From positions 1 through 17,206 of the forward strand of contig CAKSXP010000011.1 in assembly GCA_934515035.1 (NCBI GenBank): 17,206 nucleotides of DNA. Direction: 5' to 3'. Of this stretch, positions 1 to 6,316 are shown piece by piece (the first letter of the stretch is position 1; each line of letters starts with the position of its first letter). This DNA comes from an uncultured Oscillospiraceae bacterium (GTDB taxonomy: Bacteria > Bacillota > Clostridia > Oscillospirales > Oscillospiraceae). The notes below the pieces were generated by a model that saw only the letters and a list, made by a program, of their open reading frames with translations, did not search any database and was not told the origin of the DNA. The position numbers were made by a program, and so were the translations under genes.

Positions 1-1
1 G

Positions 2-3000
2 ACCAGAGACGGAACTGACTTCAAGTATATCCGCTATTGGGATAGTAACTGGGCCTACTCCGCTGACGGTGAGAACTGGACTAATGTAATAGCGTCCGAT
101 GACCAGATCGTTGCTTACTATCTTCAGGAAACCGATGTAACCGACGAAGTCACAACTCAGGTCGTTGACTGGGGTCCTCAAAAGGAAAACTGGTCGGATT
201 TGGATTACTTAGATGAAAAATATGTTCTGCTTGATTATACGGTGAAGTATGAATCCGGCGACGAAACACCGTCGTCCTTCCCAACGTCCAAGTCTCTCGC
301 GTTCCACTGTGAAACAACTACGACAGCAGCTAAAAATTATTATCGCCGTCTGGGAATGATTCGCGGCGTCGAGATGTCCGACTATGAAGTTTATTTGATC
401 ACCGTGACGCCTACCAGCGACAACGTCAGCACAAAGCTCAGCGGCACTACTGCGGCCGGCAATACGAGTTACGAATATAATGGTACGGAAGTTGTTGCTT
501 GGGCTGCGACAGAGGCAGATTTCGATAACAGCGGACTGGGCAAGTATACCAGTATTTCCGGCGAATTTGGGTACAATGAAGGCGGCGAACCGATAGTAAC
601 CGGCATTGAGATTTACCGTCAGCAGGGCATGAAAGTCACATACTATGTCCGTGCAAAACAGACCGAGGATTCCCTTACCGTTCACTACATCGACAAGACC
701 ACCGGCGATGAGTTCTATAACTACAACATCGCAGTGAAGGGCAATGTCCGGTTCAATGAAAATATCGGCTTGAATGACCCGTGGAAGGGACCTCTTGCCA
801 ACGGAGACGTGCTGAACAGCCTGAACGTTAAGCAGACCGTCAGTGCTGACCTTTCCACCATGCCTCAGATCGGCGCGCAGTATCGTTACAGCTATTATAT
901 CTGTGATGAGGTAACAAAGAGAGACGACCTCAAGGAAGTTTTCCTGTACTACACATTCAGCAACACTGTCGAATTTGTGGCGGACTACGGACTGCCGATC
1001 AGCATCAAACTCGGAGACTTGAACAAAACGCTTGAAAAAGCTCATGTAACAGCGGTTGAAGCCAAGGGCGCGAAATATGCTGATGTGACGGTTGATGAGA
1101 CCACGTACACGGTTCTTTATACGCCCACAAAGCTTATCAGCGGCGCTGACAGCTTTACCGTCAACGTAACAGGAACACAGACTGTCAACGGAGAAGTGAA
1201 AACAGGAACCGTGGGCTACACGGTGTACATCTATCCCGCGACGACCGTCTACTATGAAGACAGCTTTGTAAACTTCACAGGAACATGGATTACGGAAGGC
1301 ACAACAGCCAAAGCCAATCAGGCTGCTGACAAGCTTGGCGACGACGCTGCCAATGTATACGGCTATGACGAAGCTTATGACAGCTTCGCAAAATACAGCC
1401 TTGGCAGCGCCATGAAGACGACGGTCACGTCAACAGATGACAGCACTGCATGGCCGACCGCGACGTTCACCTTCAAGGGAACGGGCTTTGACATCATCTC
1501 CCTTACCGACAGCGACTCCGGCGCGATATTCGTTACCGTGACGGATAAGGAAGGAACTGCCGTTAAGAAGTTTGTTGTCAACAACTACTATGGCTACAGT
1601 TATACTGTTAATGAAGACGGCAAGGGTGAGTGGACGGTCGACAAGGAGTCCAGCAAAACGCTCTATCAGGTCCCCGTCATGAAGGTCAGCGGCCTCCCCT
1701 ACGGCGAATACGACGTCGAGATAAAGGTTGCCTATTCCGAACTGTTCGACACGGCGAAGGATAGTTCTTACAGCTTCTGGCTCGACGCTATCCGCATCTA
1801 CGATCCCGCGGGCACCACGCTGGACGACAAGTATACCAGTGACGGCGAAGCCAAGCCGAGCTACCAGAGGATCAAGTCCATCATCATCGACGCCAACACC
1901 TATAACGACGGCACAGACAGTACGCTCAACGGAGCGGTGTTCATCGACGGTATGCCCACCGGCGCAACTGTCAAACAGTATGAAAACTACGGCCCGAACA
2001 ACGAGACCTATCTTGCAAACGGACAGGCCGTGGCCTTCAAGCTCATCGCAACGACAGAGCCGAAGGAAGTTCAGATCGGCGTCAAGCTCGCTCTCGGCAC
2101 ATCCGCGACGGTGAACGGAAGCCTGAACAAGACGCTCACCACCGCGACGGATATGTATTATCAGCTGAGCAACCTGACATGGGATGAATCGACTGACGGA
2201 AAATATGTGTCCAGCGTTATCACGGTCGGAAACACCACCGGTGGCTCCATCGTCTCCCTCACTAACATCAAGATCACCGGCGGCGCAGAGTTCACTACGC
2301 TTGATGCTGTGAACGCAAGCACCGGCGAGGAAGCGCTCGCGGCGGCGTTTGTCGACGCACAGACAGTCGAGGAGGCCATAAAGCTCCTCAACGAGACTCC
2401 CGAGGAGCCCATCGCGCCCAACCCCGGCGGCGAACCCACCAAGCCGGATGACGGCGAGACATGGAAAAACCCGTATGCCGACGTTGACGAGAACGCGTGG
2501 TACTATGAGTTCGTAAAAACGGTTTCCGAGAAGGAACTGATGAACGGCGTCGAGACCGGCTTTGACCCGAACGGAAAGCTCTCCCGCGCCATGCTCGTCA
2601 CGATCCTCTACCGCCTGAGCGGCGCCGAAAAGGTCGAGGCAGAGCATAAGTTCGAGGACGTTGCGGATAATCTGTGGTACACCGATGCTATCGCATGGGC
2701 CCACGCCAACGGCATCGTCAACGGATACAGCGAAACTCAGTTTGCGCCCAACAGGGAGATCAGCAGACAGGAGCTGGCGGCAGTCATCGCACGCTATGCC
2801 GCAAAGTACGGCATCGAGCTCAAGAAGGCCGACGGCACGGCGTTTGCCGACGACGCGGCCATCGCGGATTATGCCCGCGACGCCGTATACAGCCTGAAGG
2901 CCAGCGGAATACTCAGCGGCAAGGGCGAGAACAGCTTTGACCCGCTGGGCACGACGACCAGAGCGGAAGCGGCTAAGGTCATCGCCTTGCTCAGCACATA

Positions 3001-3004
3001 CTAA
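2..3004 (+). CDS. S-layer homology (SLH) domain surface protein, 5' partial
   Basis: The frame is open from base 2, so the gene begins outside the window; the first in-frame TTG at 200 is internal and not a start. 1000 residues are visible. Three SLH repeats sit at the C-terminus (about residues 821-880, 882-940 and 945-1000), with the usual pattern of aromatic-Tyr pairs, NGV/NGY turns and FDPN/FAPN motifs. SLH domains normally bind secondary wall polymers and hold the protein at the cell surface. Upstream are extracellular beta-rich stretches: a MucBP-like segment starting LTVHYIDKTTGDEFYNY, a segment around VEFVADYGLPISI, and a domain around residues 430-610 that may be a carbohydrate-binding-type jelly roll. 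A Pro/Glu/Gly-rich linker precedes the SLH block. Cargo function is unknown. The signal peptide must lie upstream. Only 17 bases separate it from the small peptide gene downstream, so co-transcription is likely. Confidence 0.9.
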   Translation, partial: TRDGTDFKYIRYWDSNWAYSADGENWTNVIASDDQIVAYYLQETDVTDEVTTQVVDWGPQKENWSDLDYLDEKYVLLDYTVKYESGDETPSSFPTSKSLAFHCETTTTAAKNYYRRLGMIRGVEMSDYEVYLITVTPTSDNVSTKLSGTTAAGNTSYEYNGTEVVAWAATEADFDNSGLGKYTSISGEFGYNEGGEPIVTGIEIYRQQGMKVTYYVRAKQTEDSLTVHYIDKTTGDEFYNYNIAVKGNVRFNENIGLNDPWKGPLANGDVLNSLNVKQTVSADLSTMPQIGAQYRYSYYICDEVTKRDDLKEVFLYYTFSNTVEFVADYGLPISIKLGDLNKTLEKAHVTAVEAKGAKYADVTVDETTYTVLYTPTKLISGADSFTVNVTGTQTVNGEVKTGTVGYTVYIYPATTVYYEDSFVNFTGTWITEGTTAKANQAADKLGDDAANVYGYDEAYDSFAKYSLGSAMKTTVTSTDDSTAWPTATFTFKGTGFDIISLTDSDSGAIFVTVTDKEGTAVKKFVVNNYYGYSYTVNEDGKGEWTVDKESSKTLYQVPVMKVSGLPYGEYDVEIKVAYSELFDTAKDSSYSFWLDAIRIYDPAGTTLDDKYTSDGEAKPSYQRIKSIIIDANTYNDGTDSTLNGAVFIDGMPTGATVKQYENYGPNNETYLANGQAVAFKLIATTEPKEVQIGVKLALGTSATVNGSLNKTLTTATDMYYQLSNLTWDESTDGKYVSSVITVGNTTGGSIVSLTNIKITGGAEFTTLDAVNASTGEEALAAAFVDAQTVEEAIKLLNETPEEPIAPNPGGEPTKPDDGETWKNPYADVDENAWYYEFVKTVSEKELMNGVETGFDPNGKLSRAMLVTILYRLSGAEKVEAEHKFEDVADNLWYTDAIAWAHANGIVNGYSETQFAPNREISRQELAAVIARYAAKYGIELKKADGTAFADDAAIADYARDAVYSLKASGILSGKGENSFDPLGTTTRAEAAKVIALLSTY

Positions 3005-3021
3005 ACAGGAGGTGATGCACA

Positions 3022-3261
3022 ATGAAAAAAACATACACCAGGCCGGTCGTTTCTTTCGAGAGCTTTGAGCTCTCCACAAGCATCGCCGCCGGATGCGAGT
3101 ATAAGTCGAATCACCAGCCGGGAACCTGCGGATATAACGTTCCCGGAGTTGGAAATGTGTTTATATCCACGGAACAGGGCTGCGATTATACGTCCTCTGA
3201 TGGAGATTACGGAGTATGCTATCATGTTCCCATCGACACAACTAACCTGTTTACCTCGTAA
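3022..3261 (+). CDS. Small four-cysteine peptide with internal repeat, putative RiPP precursor
   Basis: A 79-aa protein starting at ATG 3022, with a strong ribosome site (AGGAGGTGATG) just upstream. The first 24 residues are leader-like (MKKTYTRPVV, then FESFEL and SIAAG), ending at a Gly-Cys. The remainder holds four cysteines (25, 36, 54, 66) in an imperfect tandem repeat: GCEYKSN...C.YNVP...NVFIS and GCDYTSS...C.HVP...NLFTS. There is no hydrophobic signal peptide or transmembrane segment. A strong terminator follows, and a PqqD-like protein is encoded two genes downstream. Members of the PqqD family are RiPP recognition elements that bind precursor leaders, which is the basis for proposing a modified-peptide precursor. 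No modifying enzyme is visible in the window, so the role remains an inference; a small surface-associated or regulatory protein is the alternative. Confidence 0.7.
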   Translation: MKKTYTRPVVSFESFELSTSIAAGCEYKSNHQPGTCGYNVPGVGNVFISTEQGCDYTSSDGDYGVCYHVPIDTTNLFTS

Positions 3262-3275
3262 GTGACCCAAAACGG

Positions 3276-3308
3276 AAGCCCTGCCCATTTTTAGGGCAGG
3301 GCTTTTTT
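3276..3308 (+). terminator. Rho-independent terminator after the small peptide gene
   Basis: A perfect 11-bp stem (AAGCCCTGCCC / GGGCAGGGCTT) with a 7-base loop, followed by a run of six T. It lies between the peptide gene and the membrane protein gene. It would give abundant short peptide mRNA with limited read-through into the downstream genes, an arrangement common in precursor-peptide operons. No separate promoter is evident in the 15 bases before the next ORF. Confidence 0.9.
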
Positions 3309-3322
3309 CTCAGGAGAGAGCT

Positions 3323-4120
3323 ATGAGCAAAGGAAAACATACCAAAAACAATTCGAAGAAAGTGCCGGTGTGGCCTTTTGCCCTGGCGGCGGTCGTGATA
3401 GCTGCGGCGCTGGCGGTCTGGCTCATCGCCGGACGCGGCGAAGGCAGCACAGGCCCGACGGCCGAACCGGACCGGACGACCCCGGATATCTCCGCGCCGG
3501 ATGAGCCGTCGCCCGAGGTCACGCCCGGCGCCGCCGGGGAACCGTCCGCCGCAGATGTGCTGGACGGCACCGAGGTGGGCGACGGGCTGGTGATCGACCA
3601 TGCCGGGCGTTACGCCGGAATGTTTGTCGAGGACGGCAGCGACGAGCTCGTTTCCGAGGTGCTGGCGCTCACGCTGACGAACACCTCCGGAAAAATGCTG
3701 CAATACGCCGGGTTCAGCGTCGTCTGCGCGGGCGAGACCTATAGCTTTGAGATAAGCTCGGTCCCGGCGGGCGAGTCCGTGATCGCGCTCGAACTCGGGC
3801 GGAAGCAGGCTCCCGCAAGCTTTCAGGACGCCGCGATAGAGGTGAACATGCTGAGCTTTTTCGACGAGGAGCCATCGCTGTTTGCCGATATGTTTGAGAT
3901 CAGCGCATCGGATTACAGCATTACGGTGAAAAATATCTCCGGCAGTGATGTGCCCGGCGATGTCTATGTCTATTATAAAACCGTTTCCGACGGAGTTTAC
4001 ATGGGCGGCATCACATACCGCGCAAACGCCGGAAGTCTTGCAGCCGGTCAGGAGGTCTCGGCCTACGCCGGACATTATCTGGATGACAGCAGCGAAATTC
4101 TGTTCGTCACCTATAAATAA
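3323..4120 (+). CDS. Membrane-anchored exported protein of unknown function
   Basis: A 265-aa protein with ribosome site AGGAGAG before ATG 3323. The N-terminus is strongly basic (about residues 4-13), followed by one transmembrane segment at about 17-37. This predicts a cytoplasmic N-terminus and an external C-terminal domain. A Pro/Asp/Glu/Thr-rich linker spans about 41-75. The remaining 190 residues look beta-rich, with alternating hydrophobic strands such as ALTLTNTSGKMLQYAGFSVV and a C-terminal half of similar character. I do not recognise the family. It lies between the small four-Cys peptide and the PqqD-like gene (12-base gap to the latter), so it is probably co-expressed with both. 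Possible roles include peptide anchoring, maturation outside the cell or immunity, but none of these is shown by the sequence. Confidence 0.75.
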   Translation: MSKGKHTKNNSKKVPVWPFALAAVVIAAALAVWLIAGRGEGSTGPTAEPDRTTPDISAPDEPSPEVTPGAAGEPSAADVLDGTEVGDGLVIDHAGRYAGMFVEDGSDELVSEVLALTLTNTSGKMLQYAGFSVVCAGETYSFEISSVPAGESVIALELGRKQAPASFQDAAIEVNMLSFFDEEPSLFADMFEISASDYSITVKNISGSDVPGDVYVYYKTVSDGVYMGGITYRANAGSLAAGQEVSAYAGHYLDDSSEILFVTYK

Positions 4121-4132
4121 CGAGGAGAGCCT

Positions 4133-4393
4133 ATGGAACTTAAATTGCAGCTTGTAAAGCGCGAAGTCGCCGGTGATACGATCCTTGTCCCCGTCGGGGA
4201 TGCGTCGCTGAAGCTCAAGGGCCTGATAACCCTGAACGAGACGGCGTCCGTTTTGTGGGACGCGCTGCCGCAGGCGGACGGCGCGGAGCAGCTGGCCGAC
4301 GCGCTCGAAAAGGAGTTCGACGCCGATCGTGAGACGCTGCTGCGGGACGCGGAGGACTTCCTTGAAAATATGCGGGAGCTGGGCATCGTTTAG
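4133..4393 (+). CDS. PqqD-family protein (RiPP recognition element-like)
   Basis: An 86-aa protein with ribosome site GAGGAGAG 5 bases before ATG 4133. It carries the PqqD signature: an N-terminal beta-rich part with V..G..SLKLKGLITLNETA, then SVLWDAL, a helical segment with ALEKEFDADRETLLRDAEDF, and the final LENMRELGIV. PqqD domains are winged-helix proteins that bind RiPP precursor leaders and deliver them to a modifying enzyme, typically a radical SAM protein. Here the domain is free-standing, as in PqqD itself. It is the last gene of the rightward cluster; the next gene is convergent. No radical SAM, YcaO, lanthionine or ATP-grasp enzyme is nearby, which is the main oddity. The family call is confident; the partner is inferred to be the small peptide at 3022. 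Confidence 0.85.
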   Translation: MELKLQLVKREVAGDTILVPVGDASLKLKGLITLNETASVLWDALPQADGAEQLADALEKEFDADRETLLRDAEDFLENMRELGIV

Positions 4394-4410
4394 CGCGGCG
4401 TCCCGGACAT

Positions 4411-4460
4411 AAAAAAACAGAACAGCAATGCGGTGCGACACTCCGCATTGCTGTTCTGTT
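4411..4460 (-). terminator. Long-stem terminator, oriented for minus-strand transcripts
   Basis: An 18-bp perfect inverted repeat (4416-4433 with 4443-4460) and a 9-base loop. On the minus strand it is followed by seven T (4411-4417 read in reverse). On the plus strand the stem is followed by ATATGGG, so it would terminate poorly there, although it may still protect the 3' end of the PqqD transcript. It lies about 130 bases past the minus-strand alkyltransferase stop codon. Confidence 0.85.
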
Positions 4461-4515
4461 ATATGGGATGAGGACAAAAATGAAAAAGATGAAACTGTCT
4501 CTTGCAAGTATTATA
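4411..4515 (-). ncRNA. Candidate short minus-strand transcript (sRNA) ending at the 4411-4460 hairpin
   Basis: On the minus strand a perfect TATAAT box lies at 4510-4515, with a weak TTGTTA -35-like element at 4531-4536 (15-base spacing, shorter than ideal). A start near 4503 would give an RNA of about 93 nt ending in the strong hairpin and T-run, with no convincing ORF inside. This could equally be just the 3' UTR of the alkyltransferase mRNA. The call rests on motif placement alone. Confidence 0.3.
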
Positions 4516-4591
4516 CTACACCGCAGATGTTAACAAAAAAACAGAACAAATGTTTCAAAAGAATTAAATCGAAACTTTTTGTAATCTTTTT

Positions 4592-4927
4592 TTACTCATC
4601 GGGGGTATCGTCCCGGTCGCCGAACCATGCGCACTTGTCCATATCCACGCGGCCGTCGCTGAGAAAAACGACGCCCTCTTCTTCCAGCAGCCGACGCTGG
4701 ACGTCCTGCCCGCCGAAGACGAAGCCGCTGCAAAGCGACCCATCCTTGAAAACGACCCTGTGACATGGCGTGACCAGAGGTTCCGGATTGCGGTGCAGCG
4801 CGGACCCGACGACGCGGGCAGCGCGCGGCCTGCCCGCAAGCAGCGCGATAAAACCGTAGTTGCTGACCTTTCCTTTCGGTATGCGCTTTACGGCATCGTA
4901 TACTTTTTGTGAGAAATCGTTTGACAT
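4592..4927 (-). CDS. Short MGMT-family (O6-alkylguanine DNA alkyltransferase-like) protein
   Basis: A 111-aa protein with ATG at 4927 and ribosome site GAGGAG. It matches the C-terminal DNA-binding and active-site domain of O6-alkylguanine-DNA alkyltransferases: an N-terminal helix with VYDAVKRIPKGKVSNYG, the helix-turn-helix region RAARVVGSALHRNP, and the active-site motif TPCHRVV at about residues 53-59. Short members of this size are often alkyltransferase-like proteins in which Trp replaces the active-site Cys; here Cys is kept, so suicidal alkyl transfer is possible. The N-terminal domain of full MGMT/Ogt is absent. It is the last gene of a minus-strand run after a DNA glycosylase and a YlmH-type gene, starting 9 bases beyond the S4-frame stop, consistent with one transcript. 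Confidence 0.88.
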   Translation of the reverse strand: MSNDFSQKVYDAVKRIPKGKVSNYGFIALLAGRPRAARVVGSALHRNPEPLVTPCHRVVFKDGSLCSGFVFGGQDVQRRLLEEEGVVFLSDGRVDMDKCAWFGDRDDTPDE

Positions 4928-4936
4928 GGTGTCTCC

Positions 4937-5652
4937 TCAGTAGATTTCAAGAGTCACGCGCAGCCGTCCCTTTCGCGTCTCGCGCGCAATGCCGCGGTAG
5001 ACGAATCTGCCGTGACCGCGGACGGAAATAACGTCGCCCTCGCGCGGCGCGGCGGAGGAATTGGTGCAGACCCGCCCGTTTATGAAGATCTTTTCCTGAA
5101 CGAACAGCTTCTGGCTCTCACTGCGTGAAAGACGGTATACGGCCGCTGCGACGCGACGACAAGCTCCGCCGGCTTTGGGGTGGGCAGAGCGTCCGCCGGC
5201 GGAGCGTCCTCCCGCACGGCGGCGACGGAGGTGCGCTTTATCCGCGTCAGCTCCGATATGATAAAATCCGCCACGGATCCAAGGCAGAAAACATATCCGT
5301 TTCCGCCGTTCAGAAGGATGTCCCCGAGGGTCTCGCGCCGCAGACCGAGATGCATCAGCGCGCCGAGATAGTCGCTGTGTGACAGCTCGTCGGAGAATTT
5401 TGCGTTGAGCGGAGATATGCGCAGGCAGACTATCGGCGCGTACAGGGCGGCGTCCTCGCCGAAACAGGCGATACAGCGCTCCGCGCCCTCAAATCCGCCG
5501 AAGAGGGAATAGGCCGTGCCCGACGCGCTTTTCGGCACCAGCGATTGCTCCGCGAGCGTCAGAAAATCCGAATAGCACGGGATGCCGCGGCTGTATGAAC
5601 GCCCGGCAAGCTCCGTGAGCCGCTTGGCCGTCAGTTTTTCGTCGTCATTCAT
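4937..5652 (-). pseudogene. ylmH: YlmH-type S4-domain RNA-binding protein, frameshifted in the S4 domain
   Basis: The ATG is at 5652, overlapping the upstream glycosylase gene by 8 bases. The first frame encodes the YlmH N-terminal domain (YSRGIPCYSDFLTLAEQ, and the segment with LSHSDYLGALMHLGLRRE near IGDILL-type LGDILLNGGNGYVF). The frame then runs into a stop at 5080 just after VVASQR. From about 5143 down to a TGA at 4937, another frame encodes the rest of an S4 domain (AAVYRLSRSESQKLFVQEK, INGRV, then REGDVISVRGHGRF). Comparison with the family order R-x-D-A-V-x-A-A suggests that 22 bases were lost between two copies of TCGCAGCGG, leaving one copy at 5143-5151. YlmH proteins act in ribosome rescue or quality control and in cell division in Firmicutes. 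The truncated product (190 aa) would lack the S4 fold. An assembly collapse at the repeat cannot be excluded. Confidence 0.8.
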
Positions 5653-6145
5653 TGTCGTCTCCGAGATAATTGAGTATAGTGCAATAGGCTTCCCTGAGCA
5701 TGTCCGGCGTCCACCTTGCGTTTGCGGGACTTGTGGACGGCAGCAAAACAGCGGGAATGCCCGTTTTGGGCTCGATCAGTCGTTTATAAAGCCGCGCGGC
5801 GGTTTTTCCGTTGACAAAGATGCGCCGTATCCGGGCAGTTTCCAGAATACGGGACAGGTCGTTTGCCTCTGCGCCGCGTATGCTTGCGTCATCCGAACCG
5901 GATATCTCGCAGCGGCTTATCACGTCCCAAAGCGCGATATGGTTCCGCAGCAGCATTGCTGTCTTTTCCGCGACGGTACCGGGCACAGGTTCGCCCAGAA
6001 CGGCGGCAAGCGTGCGCCAGAAGCGATTCTGCGGATGGCCGTAGAAAAAGCCGTTTTCGCGGGATTTGACGGAGGGGAAGGACCCCAGTATGAGTACCCG
6101 GCTGCTCTCGTCATATACGGGCGCTATCGTGTGTATAACGGTCAT
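5645..6145 (-). CDS. DNA-deoxyinosine glycosylase, UDG family 6
   Basis: A 166-aa protein. I place the start at ATG 6145 (MTVIHTIAPVYDESS) because GGGGGAAGTGGAG lies just upstream, and because the longer TTG start at 6223 falls on the -35 box of a good promoter. The motif ILGSFPSVKSRENGFFYGHP near the N-terminus, followed by QNRFW, is characteristic of the family-6 hypoxanthine DNA glycosylases. The C-terminal LPSTSPANARW loop matches the second active-site segment of the UDG fold. The enzyme removes deaminated bases (hypoxanthine from adenine deamination) from DNA at the start of base-excision repair. It heads a minus-strand operon that continues with the ylmH-type gene (8-base overlap) and the MGMT-family gene, so two of the three genes concern damaged bases. 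Confidence 0.9.
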   Translation of the reverse strand: MTVIHTIAPVYDESSRVLILGSFPSVKSRENGFFYGHPQNRFWRTLAAVLGEPVPGTVAEKTAMLLRNHIALWDVISRCEISGSDDASIRGAEANDLSRILETARIRRIFVNGKTAARLYKRLIEPKTGIPAVLLPSTSPANARWTPDMLREAYCTILNYLGDDNE

Positions 6146-6194
6146 TGCTCCACTTCCCCCGGCCGGACGTTTTCGTCTCTCGTCTGTTTTAGCA

Positions 6195-6223
6195 AGCATA
6201 CCATATCGGGACAGAACAGTCAA
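6195..6223 (-). promoter_or_regulatory. Promoter of the glycosylase operon
   Basis: On the minus strand TTGACT (6218-6223) and TATGCT (6195-6200) are separated by exactly 17 bases, and the transcript would start about 45 bases before ATG 6145. This fixes the short start of the glycosylase, since the longer reading frame would begin inside the -35 box. Confidence 0.7.
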
Positions 6224-6263
6224 TCGCCCCGCGGATGCGCAGCGCGCGCTGCCCGGTACGGTA

Positions 6264-6293
6264 TTGCGCCGGACACTGTATATTTGCTATAAT
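6264..6293 (+). promoter_or_regulatory. Promoter of the ANL-LuxR regulator gene
   Basis: TTGCGC (6264-6269) and a perfect TATAAT (6288-6293) with 18-base spacing. A start near 6300 leaves a very short leader of about 17 bases, mostly the ribosome site AGAGGTGG before ATG 6317. It is back-to-back with the glycosylase promoter; the -35 boxes are about 40 bases apart, so one bound regulator could affect both. Confidence 0.65.
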
Positions 6294-6316
6294 ATTTGCA
6301 GAGAGGTGGGCGGAAT

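Noticed and set aside
200..202. TTG as start of the S-layer protein
   Set aside because: The same frame is open back to base 2 with no stop and no ribosome site precedes the TTG; the gene starts outside the window.
1430..3079. A 549-codon open frame on the minus strand
   Set aside because: It mirrors the SLH-protein gene, has no domain pattern and no ribosome site.
3094..3099. Lipobox-like SIAAGC in the small peptide
   Set aside because: The position before AG is Ala rather than Leu/Val/Ile, and there is no hydrophobic signal region, so lipoprotein processing is unlikely.
3251..4507. A 418-codon minus-strand frame across the membrane protein and PqqD genes
   Set aside because: It opposes three recognisable genes and crosses a terminator; composition is a GC-rich shadow.
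6146..6223. Longer N-terminus for the family-6 glycosylase
   Set aside because: The TTG start lies in the -35 box of the gene's promoter, and an internal ATG has a ribosome site.
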